Origin: Akkermansiaceae bacterium | GTDB lineage: Bacteria; Verrucomicrobiota; Verrucomicrobiia; Verrucomicrobiales; Akkermansiaceae | Direction: 5' to 3' | DNA: 13,043 bases | Assembly: GCA_025457805.1 (NCBI GenBank) | Contig: JALOTR010000013.1 | Span: 1 to 13,043 of the forward strand | Shown here: in pieces, positions 5,952 through 12,131 of the stretch | How positions within the stretch are numbered: the stretch's first letter is position 1 | Layout: each line of letters begins with the position of its first letter | Notes under the pieces: generated by a model | Seen by the model: only the letters and a program-made list of their open reading frames with translations | Told to the model about the DNA's origin: nothing | Database searches by the model: none | Program-made: the position numbers and the translations under genes

Positions 5952-6650
5952 TCAAACCGAACGGCGGCGGACCAAGAGGGCTCCACTCAGTCCTACGCCG
6001 ATCATCATCCAAGGGCCGGGTTCCGGAATGGGTGCGAGTGAGGTATAGTTATAAGTGATGGTCACGTAGCCGGATGCGGTCGCAGGACCAAATGCTCCTG
6101 CGGCACCACTGATGGCAGCGGTGTCGGTCGATTGGGTGCCATTGACGCGGACCGTGAAGGTGCTTCCGCTTCCAATGAAGGTGCCAGGGTTGCCGGCAGT
6201 GACGGTTTCGCCGACTGTGGCCTCCGCGAATGTCGTTCCTCCCCAGTCCGGACCACCGGCCTGATAGCCCGCTCCATCGCCGTCATCTCCGAACAAGGAA
6301 ACGGAATAGGAGGTGGTGGCTGCCAGGCTTCCTGCAAAGGCATCCCCATCCGAATTGAGGAGCGAGGCACCGATGCCGGTGAGGGTGATGGAAACCGTCT
6401 GGGAAATCGATCCCGTAGCAGCGGTAGGCGAATCATTGTCCACATACAGTGAGCCGCCGGATTTGGTGAGGCTGGTGGTAATGGTGACGCTATTCAGAAC
6501 CCGTGTCCCGCCGAGCGTGTCAAACTCGTTGAAGATGAGGTTTTGGGTGGCGGTAGGCGTGAACGAGAACGTTTGCGTCTGGACGATGGTGGCAGCCTTG
6601 GCGCTTCCGCACAATAACAGGAAGGCGAGCAGGGTGTCGGTGGTTTTCAT
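5952..6650 (-). CDS. PEP-CTERM surface protein with choice-of-anchor E-like domain
   Basis: A 232-residue exported protein. A signal peptide (MKTTDTLLAFLLLCGSAKA) precedes a mature, beta-rich, Ser/Thr/Gly-rich domain with no cysteines. Features resembling the choice-of-anchor E family are QTQTFSF near the start, LIFNEFDTLGGTRVLNSVTI (38-57), YVDNDS, a DFGG-like PDWGGTTF stretch and the closing VTITYNY. The C-terminus is a canonical tripartite sorting tag: PEP at 209-211, a hydrophobic segment at about 213-227, then RRR at 228-230. An exosortase, not encoded in this window, would cleave and anchor it. The gene lies downstream of a strong sigma-54 promoter (7001-6986). Its stop directly abuts an ATG of the FGE-like gene, so they are probably one transcript. 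The family assignment of the mature domain is from memory of its pattern. Confidence 0.9.
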   Translation of the reverse strand: MKTTDTLLAFLLLCGSAKAATIVQTQTFSFTPTATQNLIFNEFDTLGGTRVLNSVTITTSLTKSGGSLYVDNDSPTAATGSISQTVSITLTGIGASLLNSDGDAFAGSLAATTSYSVSLFGDDGDGAGYQAGGPDWGGTTFAEATVGETVTAGNPGTFIGSGSTFTVRVNGTQSTDTAAISGAAGAFGPATASGYVTITYNYTSLAPIPEPGPWMMIGVGLSGALLVRRRSV

Positions 6651-6672
6651 GGGGTGTTGGGTGGGGTGTTGG
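6651..6672 (-). repeat. Tandem CCAACACCCC repeat abutting the PEP-CTERM start codon
   Basis: On the coding strand two exact copies of CCAACACCCC, 12 bp apart, occupy the space directly before the ATG at 6650. The leader is therefore almost pure C and A, with no Shine-Dalgarno sequence and little scope for structure. It may act as an unstructured standby or enhancer site for initiation, or be a chance short duplication. Confidence 0.45.
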
Positions 6673-6691
6673 TGAGAGAGATTGCGGGCGA

Positions 6692-6958
6692 CTAACGATG
6701 CCTGCGCATGATGACCATCATGGTAATGCCAGCGAGGAGCGGCCCGATGCTGACCTCCGATTCCACACGGGGCATCGGCTGGTTGAAATCCTGGCTCCCC
6801 GATGGCGAACGGGTAATGATGTATGCTGTCTGCTGCATGGCAGACGGCAAAGCTGGAGTTTCACTCCATAGATTGGATGCCGGGGCCGCAGCGAGCACCT
6901 CGGGCAAAGCAATGGGAACCGGCGGGGTTCCGATGGGAACAGGGTGTGTATTTGGCAT
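6692..6958 (-). CDS. Possible small ORF of 88 residues with hydrophobic Arg-rich tail
   Basis: An open frame between the sigma-54 promoter and the PEP-CTERM gene, 41 bp before the latter. From the ATG at 6958 it encodes 88 residues. The N-terminal part is rich in Pro and Ala and has no clear signal peptide. The last 15 or so residues are hydrophobic and end in RRHR (SIGPLLAGITMMVIMRRHR), which resembles a shortened sorting tail. GC at third codon positions is about 65% by my hand count, fitting a real gene but not proving it. The predicted transcription start (about 6975) lies only about 17 bases upstream of the ATG, and no Shine-Dalgarno is visible. The alternative is that this stretch is simply a 325-base untranslated leader of the PEP-CTERM gene. 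I recognise no family. Confidence 0.35.
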   Translation of the reverse strand: MPNTHPVPIGTPPVPIALPEVLAAAPASNLWSETPALPSAMQQTAYIITRSPSGSQDFNQPMPRVESEVSIGPLLAGITMMVIMRRHR

Positions 6959-6985
6959 GGACCGGATGTGGGACAGGTCCAAGAT

Positions 6986-7001
6986 GGCAAATCGCGTGCC
7001 A
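6986..7001 (-). promoter_or_regulatory. Sigma-54 (RpoN) promoter for the minus-strand PEP-CTERM operon
   Basis: Read on the minus strand, 7001 to 6986 is TGGCACGCGATTTGCC. This matches the sigma-54 consensus TGGCACG-N4-TTGCW, with the -24 GG at 7000-6999 and the -12 GC at 6988-6987 at the required spacing. Predicted transcription starts near 6975, heading into the small ORF and the PEP-CTERM gene. Only the last W position of the consensus is missed. Confidence 0.75.
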
Positions 7002-7022
7002 TTTAGTTAAAATGCCCGAAAG

Positions 7023-7051
7023 TCCTTGAATGCCTAAGGATTGGTTTTTTT
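7023..7051 (+). terminator. Weak intrinsic-terminator-like hairpin with T-run
   Basis: TCCTT (7023-7027) pairs with AAGGA (7036-7040) across an eight-base loop, followed by TTGG and seven T residues (7045-7051). The stem is short and AT-rich. No convincing plus-strand gene ends just before it; it might insulate the kinase promoter from plus-strand read-through or be fortuitous. Confidence 0.3.
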
Positions 7052-7097
7052 GAACATTGGGATCCACTGTGGAGTCGTCTGCAAAGCTTGCGATAAT

Positions 7098-7114
7098 CCT
7101 GCAAGGAATGCAGG
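7098..7114. promoter_or_regulatory. Inverted repeat CCTGCA-N5-TGCAGG, candidate activator-binding site
   Basis: A perfect 6-bp inverted repeat with a five-base spacer. Its centre (7106) lies about 130 bp upstream of the predicted sigma-54 transcription start near 6975, within the usual range for an enhancer-binding protein dimer. It is also about 14 bp upstream of the proposed -35 of the kinase promoter, so one protein bound here could affect both directions. Confidence 0.4.
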
Positions 7115-7127
7115 TGGATCGGGCAAG

Positions 7128-7155
7128 TTATCACAAGCCTTCATGAAATTATAAA
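7128..7155 (+). promoter_or_regulatory. Candidate sigma-70-type promoter for the hybrid kinase gene
   Basis: TTATCA (7128-7133, four of six matches to TTGACA) and TATAAA (7150-7155, five of six matches to TATAAT) are separated by 16 bp. Transcription would start near 7162 and leave a leader of about 155 bases before the ATG at 7319. Confidence 0.45.
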
Positions 7156-7318
7156 AAAGCCGGACCAATGAACAAAAATCCGCACCGATTCCGTATCTAA
7201 CGGATATAGTTACGCAACGGCTTGCTGCAGCCTTGATTCCGGAGATGCATGATGCACAATCGGGGTGTCCGGCATCTGATGTGGATCATCGGGTATCAGA
7301 AAACGGATCGACCAAACC

Positions 7319-10300
7319 ATGAAGCCGCCCATCCCGACCAACGAGCTGCCGCGGCTGGCAGCGCTCGAAGATCTCGGCATACTGGACACGCCACCGGAAG
7401 AGGCATTCGATGATATCACGCGGCTGGCAGCGACGCTTTGCAATACTCCGGTGGCTTTGGTTTCATTGGTGGATGGGGCAAGGCAATGGTTCAAGTCGAA
7501 GGTCGGTACCCATCTGAAGGAAACGCCCCGGGATATGGCCTTCTGCGCCCATGCCATCTGTGGATCGGAAACATTCATTGTGGAGGATGCGGTGGCGGAC
7601 GACCGGTTCGCCGACAACCCGCTGGTGACGGGACCCGAGTCGCTGCGGTTTTATGCCGGAGTGCCGTTGGTCAATGAAGAAGGCCTCGCTATGGGGGCTT
7701 TGTGCGTCATGGACCGCGTGCCGAGGAAACTCGATCCCATGCATCAGCAAGTCCTCAAAGTGCTGGGAGAGCAGGTGATGGCGCGGCTGGATCTCCAACG
7801 TCAGATCCGTGAGAGGGAAAAAGCGGAAGCGCGGCTTGTGCGCCTGAATCAACTCCACGCCATGCTGAGCCGGGTGAATGCCGCCACGATTCAGATCCGG
7901 GATCGCTCGCAGCTATTTGAAACCACGTGCAGGCTCGCCGTGGAGTGGGGACTGGCCGCTGCATGGGTCGCCCAGATCCAACCCGGAGTTCCCATCACCC
8001 TCAGCGCCCATTCAGGCAGCAGTGGCAAGTGTCTCAATCCTGACGGGACGGTTCCGGAAGGATTCGCCGATGCGTTGCGCCTGACCTTGCAGGAAGACCA
8101 CCCGCTGGTTTGCAATGATCTGCTATCGGATGAAACCCAAAGCGCGTTGCGACCCATCCTTGATTGCTGTGGATATCGTTCGGCCGCCGCGTTTCCACTC
8201 AGCATCGCTGGCACCGGATACGGCGTGATCGTGTTCTATTCGGAGCAGCCGGACCAATTCCTGAGTGACGAGGTGATATTGTTGGGAGAGCTGGCGCGGG
8301 ATCTTTCCTTCGCCGTGGACTCCATCGACCAGGAAATGCGGCGACGCAGGGCGGAGAATGCGCTTCGGGAAAGCGAGGAACGCTTCCGTCTCGCATTCGA
8401 ACAGGCACCGGTAGGAATTTTCATGGTGGGATTGAACCAGCGCTTCATCCGTGTGAATCAACGGTTTTGTGATTTCGTCGGCTACTCTGCCAATGAATTG
8501 CTGGAGCACGTGGAGCTCCGGCATCTCACCCATGCCGAGGATTTGGATGAGGGGCTTGAGATGAACATCCATCTTCAGTCGAACGCAGGCGGCATCACGA
8601 TCGAACGGCGTTTCATCCGCAAAGATGGAAGGATTTTCTGGGCACGTCTGACGCAGTCGCTGGTGCCATCCATTCGCAAGGAGCCGGAGCGCTTCATTGG
8701 TTTCATCTCCGATATCACCCTTCGCAAACAGGCTGAGCAGGAACGGGACTCTCTCTTCAATCTGACGGCGGATCTTTGTTGTGTGGCTGATTTTGATGGC
8801 AGGCTTGAGCAGGTGAATCCCGCGTGGACCCAATGTCTGGGATGGTCGAGGAAGGATCTGATTGGAAAAAAATGGATGGACTTCGTGCACCCGGAGGACC
8901 GCCAGAAAACCGCGGCGGTGGATCGGGACCTGCAAATGGGCAAGCCTGTTGTGGAGCTTGAAAACCGCTACCTCTGCAAGGATGGGAGCTATCGCTGGCT
9001 GGCGTGGAATTCCCAATCGATTGTCGAGAACAGACAACTCTTCGGCATCGCACGTGACATCACGGATCGGCGATACCAAGCCATTGCGCTGGCCCACAGC
9101 AATCGCGCCTTGCAATTGCTCAGCCGCTGCAATGAAGCCCTGATACGATCCGAGTCCGAGGCGGAATTGATCGAGTCCGTCTGCATGAGTGCTGTGGAAA
9201 TCGGCGGCTTTGCAATGGCATGGGTGGGCTATCTGAAAAACGATGCCGTGAAATCCATTCGCCCCAAGGCCCATGCCGCACGGGAGCGTTGTGATCTTCC
9301 AGCCATTCCCCTCAGTTGGTCCGACGAGATGGCGGAGGGCGATTCCGCTCCGGGAAGGGTATTGAATACCGGCAAAGCGGTATTCATTCACGATTTTGAA
9401 GAAACCTCATTCTCACGGCCTTGGAAGGATTTCGAGAACGCCCAAGGCTACAAGGGAGTGGCCTGCATTCCTCTGCTCGCACAAAACGAAACCTTCGGTG
9501 TGCTGGTCCTCTATTTATCCGAATCGCGCGAACTTGCCGGTGATGAGATCCGCCTCCTCTACGATCTTGCAGATGATATGGCATTCGGCATCCACAATCA
9601 CCGCGCCGGCCTCGAGCGGCGCAAGATCCATGATGCGGTCCTGTCGCTTGCACGCGGCGTATCCGTCAGCAGCGGCGCGGAGTTCTTCAATCAACTTGTC
9701 AGAGGTTCCATCGAAGCACTTGGGGCAAACTCCGGCGTCATCGCAAGATTCAATCCGAAAGGCACGAAGGCCACCACCATCAGCGCCATCATGGGTGGAA
9801 AACGCGTGCCGAATTTTCACTTTTCGATCAAAGGCACCCCCTGCGAGCACATCCACAATGCCGGCCTGTGGGTGGTATCCGACAACCTTCAACTCCGCTA
9901 TTCCGAAGCAGGCAAGATCCTCACCCGGCATGCCGAAGCGTTTGCCGGAACCGCGCTTGTCGATTCCACGGGGAATTCCATCGGAGTGATGTTCCTCACA
10001 TTCGACACACCCTTGGTGCATCAGGAATTCATCTCCTCCACCCTCAAGATCTTCGCCCCCCGCGCGGCCGGAGAGTTGGAGCGCCAGAAATCCGATGCCA
10101 TGATGCGCGAGCAGGCCGCCTTGCTCGACAAAGCGCAGGACGCCATCCTCGTCCATGATTTCCACCACCGCGTCCGCTATTGGAACCGCAGTGCCGAACG
10201 CATGTATGGCTGGGCACCTCGCGAGCACTCGCGGGGCAAGGCACCCCAAATGATTTACAGCGACCCCGCATCCCTCGTCATCGCCACCGAGACCACCCTC

Positions 10301-11602
10301 GCCCGCGGCGAATGGGTGGGGGAAATCGATCAACTCGACAAGGATGGCCAGGCTCTCACCGTCGAGGCACGCTGGACCTTGGTGCGGGACGAGACGGGAA
10401 AACCGGAATCCATCCTCTCCATCAACACCGACATCACCGAACAAAAGAAACTCGAACAACAGTTTCTCCGCGCCCAGCGGATGGAAAGCATCGGCACGCT
10501 TGCCGGCGGCATCGCCCATGATATCAACAACGTGCTCGCCCCCATCATGATGTCCATCGACATGCTTCGCTGCTATGTGCAGGATGAGGAAGGAAACAAC
10601 ATTCTCGATGTGGTGGGTGCCAGTGCCCGCCGTGGCGCGGAAATGGTCAAGCAAGTGCTCTCTTTCGCGAGAGGCGTGGAGGGCAAGCCGGAGGAAATCC
10701 AGTTGAAGCATGTCTTCAGCGACCTGCTCCGCATCATGGACGAGACCTTTCCCAAGAACATCCGCCTGGAAACCCGTATCCAGGACGACTTGTGGCATAT
10801 CCGTGCGGACCACACACAGATCCACCAGGTCATGCTCAACCTCTGTGTCAATGCACGCGATGCCATGCCGGAAGGTGGAACCATCATGGTCACCGCCCAG
10901 AACATCATGATCGAGGAAACCATCGCCTCCGCCAACATCGAAGCGCATGTGGGCCCTTATGTGACGATCGAAGTCGAGGATACCGGCCCCGGAATTCCTC
11001 CAGAGATCATGGACCGTATCTTTGATCCCTTCTTCACCACCAAGGAACTCGGCAAAGGCACCGGACTCGGCTTGTCCACTTCGCTTGCCATTATCAAGAG
11101 CCATGGCGGATTCCTGCGCGTCTTCAGTGATCCGGGCGATGGCACCCGCTTCCGGATTTATCTGCCCGCCCTCACCGAGCCCGGCTGGGCAGCTGTGGAT
11201 TCGCCGCAATCCGAACTTCCGAAGGGCAAGGGCGAAACCGTTCTGGTGGTGGATGACGAGGTTTACATCCGGCAGGTCACCAGCAGAACCCTCGAAGCCT
11301 ACGGTTACAAGGTATTGCTCGCCAGCAACGGATCTGAAGCCGTGTCACTCTATGTCGAGCATCAGGATGAAATCCAGATTGTGCTGACTGACATGATGAT
11401 GCCTGTGATGGACGGGCCCGCCACGGTCCGGATGCTGCGCCGCCTCAATCCCTTCATTCCGATCATCTGTGCCAGTGGCCTCAATGCGAAGGAGAAGGTG
11501 GAGAAGGCATCCGCCGCCGGAGCCAATGATTTCCTCGCCAAGCCCTATACCGCCGAGACCCTTCTCAAATCCATCCGCGCCGTCCTGCGCAACCGTTCGT
11601 GA
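7319..11602 (+). CDS. Large soluble hybrid sensor histidine kinase (GAF-GAF-PAS-PAS-GAF-GAF-PAS-HisKA-HATPase-REC)
   Basis: A 1427-residue protein with no transmembrane segment, so it senses in the cytoplasm. Approximate order: GAF 20-160 (RQWFKS, ETPRDMAFCAHAI), short coiled coil, GAF 190-340, PAS 350-475, PAS 476-588 (both end in the DIT signature of PAC motifs), GAF 605-765, GAF 770-925, PAS 930-1045, dimerisation/phosphoacceptor domain with H1067 in GGIAHDINNVLAPI, ATPase domain with N-box N1178 and G-box D1221 (DTGPGIP), then a C-terminal receiver with D1312/D1313, phosphoacceptor D1358 (LTDMMMP) and K1408 (LAKPY). All catalytic residues are present, so it should autophosphorylate and pass phosphate to its own receiver. 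The ligand is unknown. The ATG at 7319 is preceded by an A/C-rich leader without Shine-Dalgarno. A single-domain receiver follows after 120 bp, and a sigma-54 activator is convergent. Confidence 0.93.
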   Translation: MKPPIPTNELPRLAALEDLGILDTPPEEAFDDITRLAATLCNTPVALVSLVDGARQWFKSKVGTHLKETPRDMAFCAHAICGSETFIVEDAVADDRFADNPLVTGPESLRFYAGVPLVNEEGLAMGALCVMDRVPRKLDPMHQQVLKVLGEQVMARLDLQRQIREREKAEARLVRLNQLHAMLSRVNAATIQIRDRSQLFETTCRLAVEWGLAAAWVAQIQPGVPITLSAHSGSSGKCLNPDGTVPEGFADALRLTLQEDHPLVCNDLLSDETQSALRPILDCCGYRSAAAFPLSIAGTGYGVIVFYSEQPDQFLSDEVILLGELARDLSFAVDSIDQEMRRRRAENALRESEERFRLAFEQAPVGIFMVGLNQRFIRVNQRFCDFVGYSANELLEHVELRHLTHAEDLDEGLEMNIHLQSNAGGITIERRFIRKDGRIFWARLTQSLVPSIRKEPERFIGFISDITLRKQAEQERDSLFNLTADLCCVADFDGRLEQVNPAWTQCLGWSRKDLIGKKWMDFVHPEDRQKTAAVDRDLQMGKPVVELENRYLCKDGSYRWLAWNSQSIVENRQLFGIARDITDRRYQAIALAHSNRALQLLSRCNEALIRSESEAELIESVCMSAVEIGGFAMAWVGYLKNDAVKSIRPKAHAARERCDLPAIPLSWSDEMAEGDSAPGRVLNTGKAVFIHDFEETSFSRPWKDFENAQGYKGVACIPLLAQNETFGVLVLYLSESRELAGDEIRLLYDLADDMAFGIHNHRAGLERRKIHDAVLSLARGVSVSSGAEFFNQLVRGSIEALGANSGVIARFNPKGTKATTISAIMGGKRVPNFHFSIKGTPCEHIHNAGLWVVSDNLQLRYSEAGKILTRHAEAFAGTALVDSTGNSIGVMFLTFDTPLVHQEFISSTLKIFAPRAAGELERQKSDAMMREQAALLDKAQDAILVHDFHHRVRYWNRSAERMYGWAPREHSRGKAPQMIYSDPASLVIATETTLARGEWVGEIDQLDKDGQALTVEARWTLVRDETGKPESILSINTDITEQKKLEQQFLRAQRMESIGTLAGGIAHDINNVLAPIMMSIDMLRCYVQDEEGNNILDVVGASARRGAEMVKQVLSFARGVEGKPEEIQLKHVFSDLLRIMDETFPKNIRLETRIQDDLWHIRADHTQIHQVMLNLCVNARDAMPEGGTIMVTAQNIMIEETIASANIEAHVGPYVTIEVEDTGPGIPPEIMDRIFDPFFTTKELGKGTGLGLSTSLAIIKSHGGFLRVFSDPGDGTRFRIYLPALTEPGWAAVDSPQSELPKGKGETVLVVDDEVYIRQVTSRTLEAYGYKVLLASNGSEAVSLYVEHQDEIQIVLTDMMMPVMDGPATVRMLRRLNPFIPIICASGLNAKEKVEKASAAGANDFLAKPYTAETLLKSIRAVLRNRS

Positions 11603-11722
11603 TGAATATACCATCTTCACGCGATCGCGTAGGATTGCCTTCTTGTATCCCTTATCCGCACTTCCTACAAAAGATCTGTTAGTGATTGTCCGCCCCCCCA
11701 AAGCCAACAAGCACAAACCCCA
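11603..11722. other. Spacer between kinase and response regulator, with a 12-bp palindrome
   Basis: The 120-bp spacer holds a perfect palindrome ACGCGATCGCGT at 11619-11630, 17 bases after the kinase stop, and a run of seven C at 11693-11699. I see no clear promoter or T-tract terminator. The receiver gene's ATG is preceded by an A/C-rich leader (ACAAACCCCA) without Shine-Dalgarno. The palindrome could stop part of the kinase transcript or bind a regulator. Confidence 0.4.
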
Positions 11723-12118
11723 ATGACCCCTGTTTCCCGCATCCTGATTGTGGACGATGAGCCTGCAATCCTATTCCTGTTAGGAAAACTCCTGTCTGCC
11801 GAAGGCTATCACGTCACCACCTCTTCGAACGGGGACGATGCGATCCGGCTTTCCCGGACTTATCATTTCGATCTGTTCATCATCGATCTCATCATGCCGC
11901 ACAAGGATGGGATCGAAACCATCATCTCGCTGCGCACCAAGGAGAAGAAAACCCCGATCATCGCGATGTCGGGAGGTTGGAATGGCGGTAGCAACAACTG
12001 CCTTCCGCTTGCAGGCAAACTGGGAGCTTGTGGCACGCTCGCCAAGCCGTTTGACAGAACCACGCTTCTGGCCGCCATCGACGAACAGGTCCGCAAGCGT
12101 CACGCCAAGCGGAGTTGA
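11723..12118 (+). CDS. Single-domain response regulator (receiver only, CheY-like)
   Basis: A 131-residue protein consisting of one receiver domain. The acidic pocket is D11/D12 (LIVDDEP), the phosphoacceptor D55 (IIDLIMP), the switch Ser S83 (AMSGG) and the conserved Lys K108 (LAKPF). There is no output domain, so it must act through a protein contact or serve as a phosphate shuttle or sink. It lies 120 bp after the hybrid kinase on the same strand and is its most likely partner. Its stop is only one base from the stop of the convergent sigma-54 activator gene. A stretch rich in Gly and Asn (GGWNGGSNN, 84-92) lies after the switch Ser, longer than in CheY itself. Confidence 0.9.
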   Translation: MTPVSRILIVDDEPAILFLLGKLLSAEGYHVTTSSNGDDAIRLSRTYHFDLFIIDLIMPHKDGIETIISLRTKEKKTPIIAMSGGWNGGSNNCLPLAGKLGACGTLAKPFDRTTLLAAIDEQVRKRHAKRS

Positions 12119-12131
12119 TTCATTTCAACTC
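12112..12131. terminator. Hairpin spanning the stop codons of two convergent genes
   Basis: GAGTTGA (12112-12118) and TCAACTC (12125-12131) form a perfect 7-bp stem with a six-base TTCATT loop. The stem or loop contains both stop codons, so the same symmetrical hairpin forms in either transcript. This suggests a bidirectional terminator, but there is no T-run on either side. Confidence 0.45.

Larger units (their letters stand above)
7002..7318. other. Divergent control region between PEP-CTERM operon and kinase gene
   Basis: No credible gene lies here. It holds, left to right, a terminator-like hairpin with T-run (7023-7051), a GATCCAC/GTGGATC inverted pair (7061-7067, 7114-7120), a CCTGCA/TGCAGG inverted repeat (7098-7114), a sigma-70-like promoter toward the kinase (7128-7155) and a leader of about 155 bases. 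The left border is the sigma-54 promoter on the other strand, so this region probably controls both directions. Confidence 0.6.

Noticed and set aside
6708..7010. A 100-codon plus-strand ORF followed by the T-run hairpin at 7023-7051
   Set aside because: The terminator position is tempting, but the protein is low in recognisable features and full of Met. The sigma-54 promoter and the better-looking opposite frame favour minus-strand transcription.
9515..11209. A 564-codon open frame antisense to the kinase, and another of 422 codons at 8123-9391
   Set aside because: The sense frame carries complete, ordered kinase domains with all catalytic residues. The antisense products have no recognisable motif and are the usual shadows of a GC-rich gene.
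7319..11602. The kinase as PrsK, the known PEP-CTERM-system kinase
   Set aside because: PrsK has an N-terminal multi-helix membrane region. This protein is soluble, has GAF/PAS arrays and ends in a receiver.
11619..11630. ACGCGATCGCGT as a cyanobacterial HIP1-type repeat (GCGATCGC core)
   Set aside because: I saw only this one notable copy, and nothing else in the window suggests cyanobacteria; kept only as a local palindrome.
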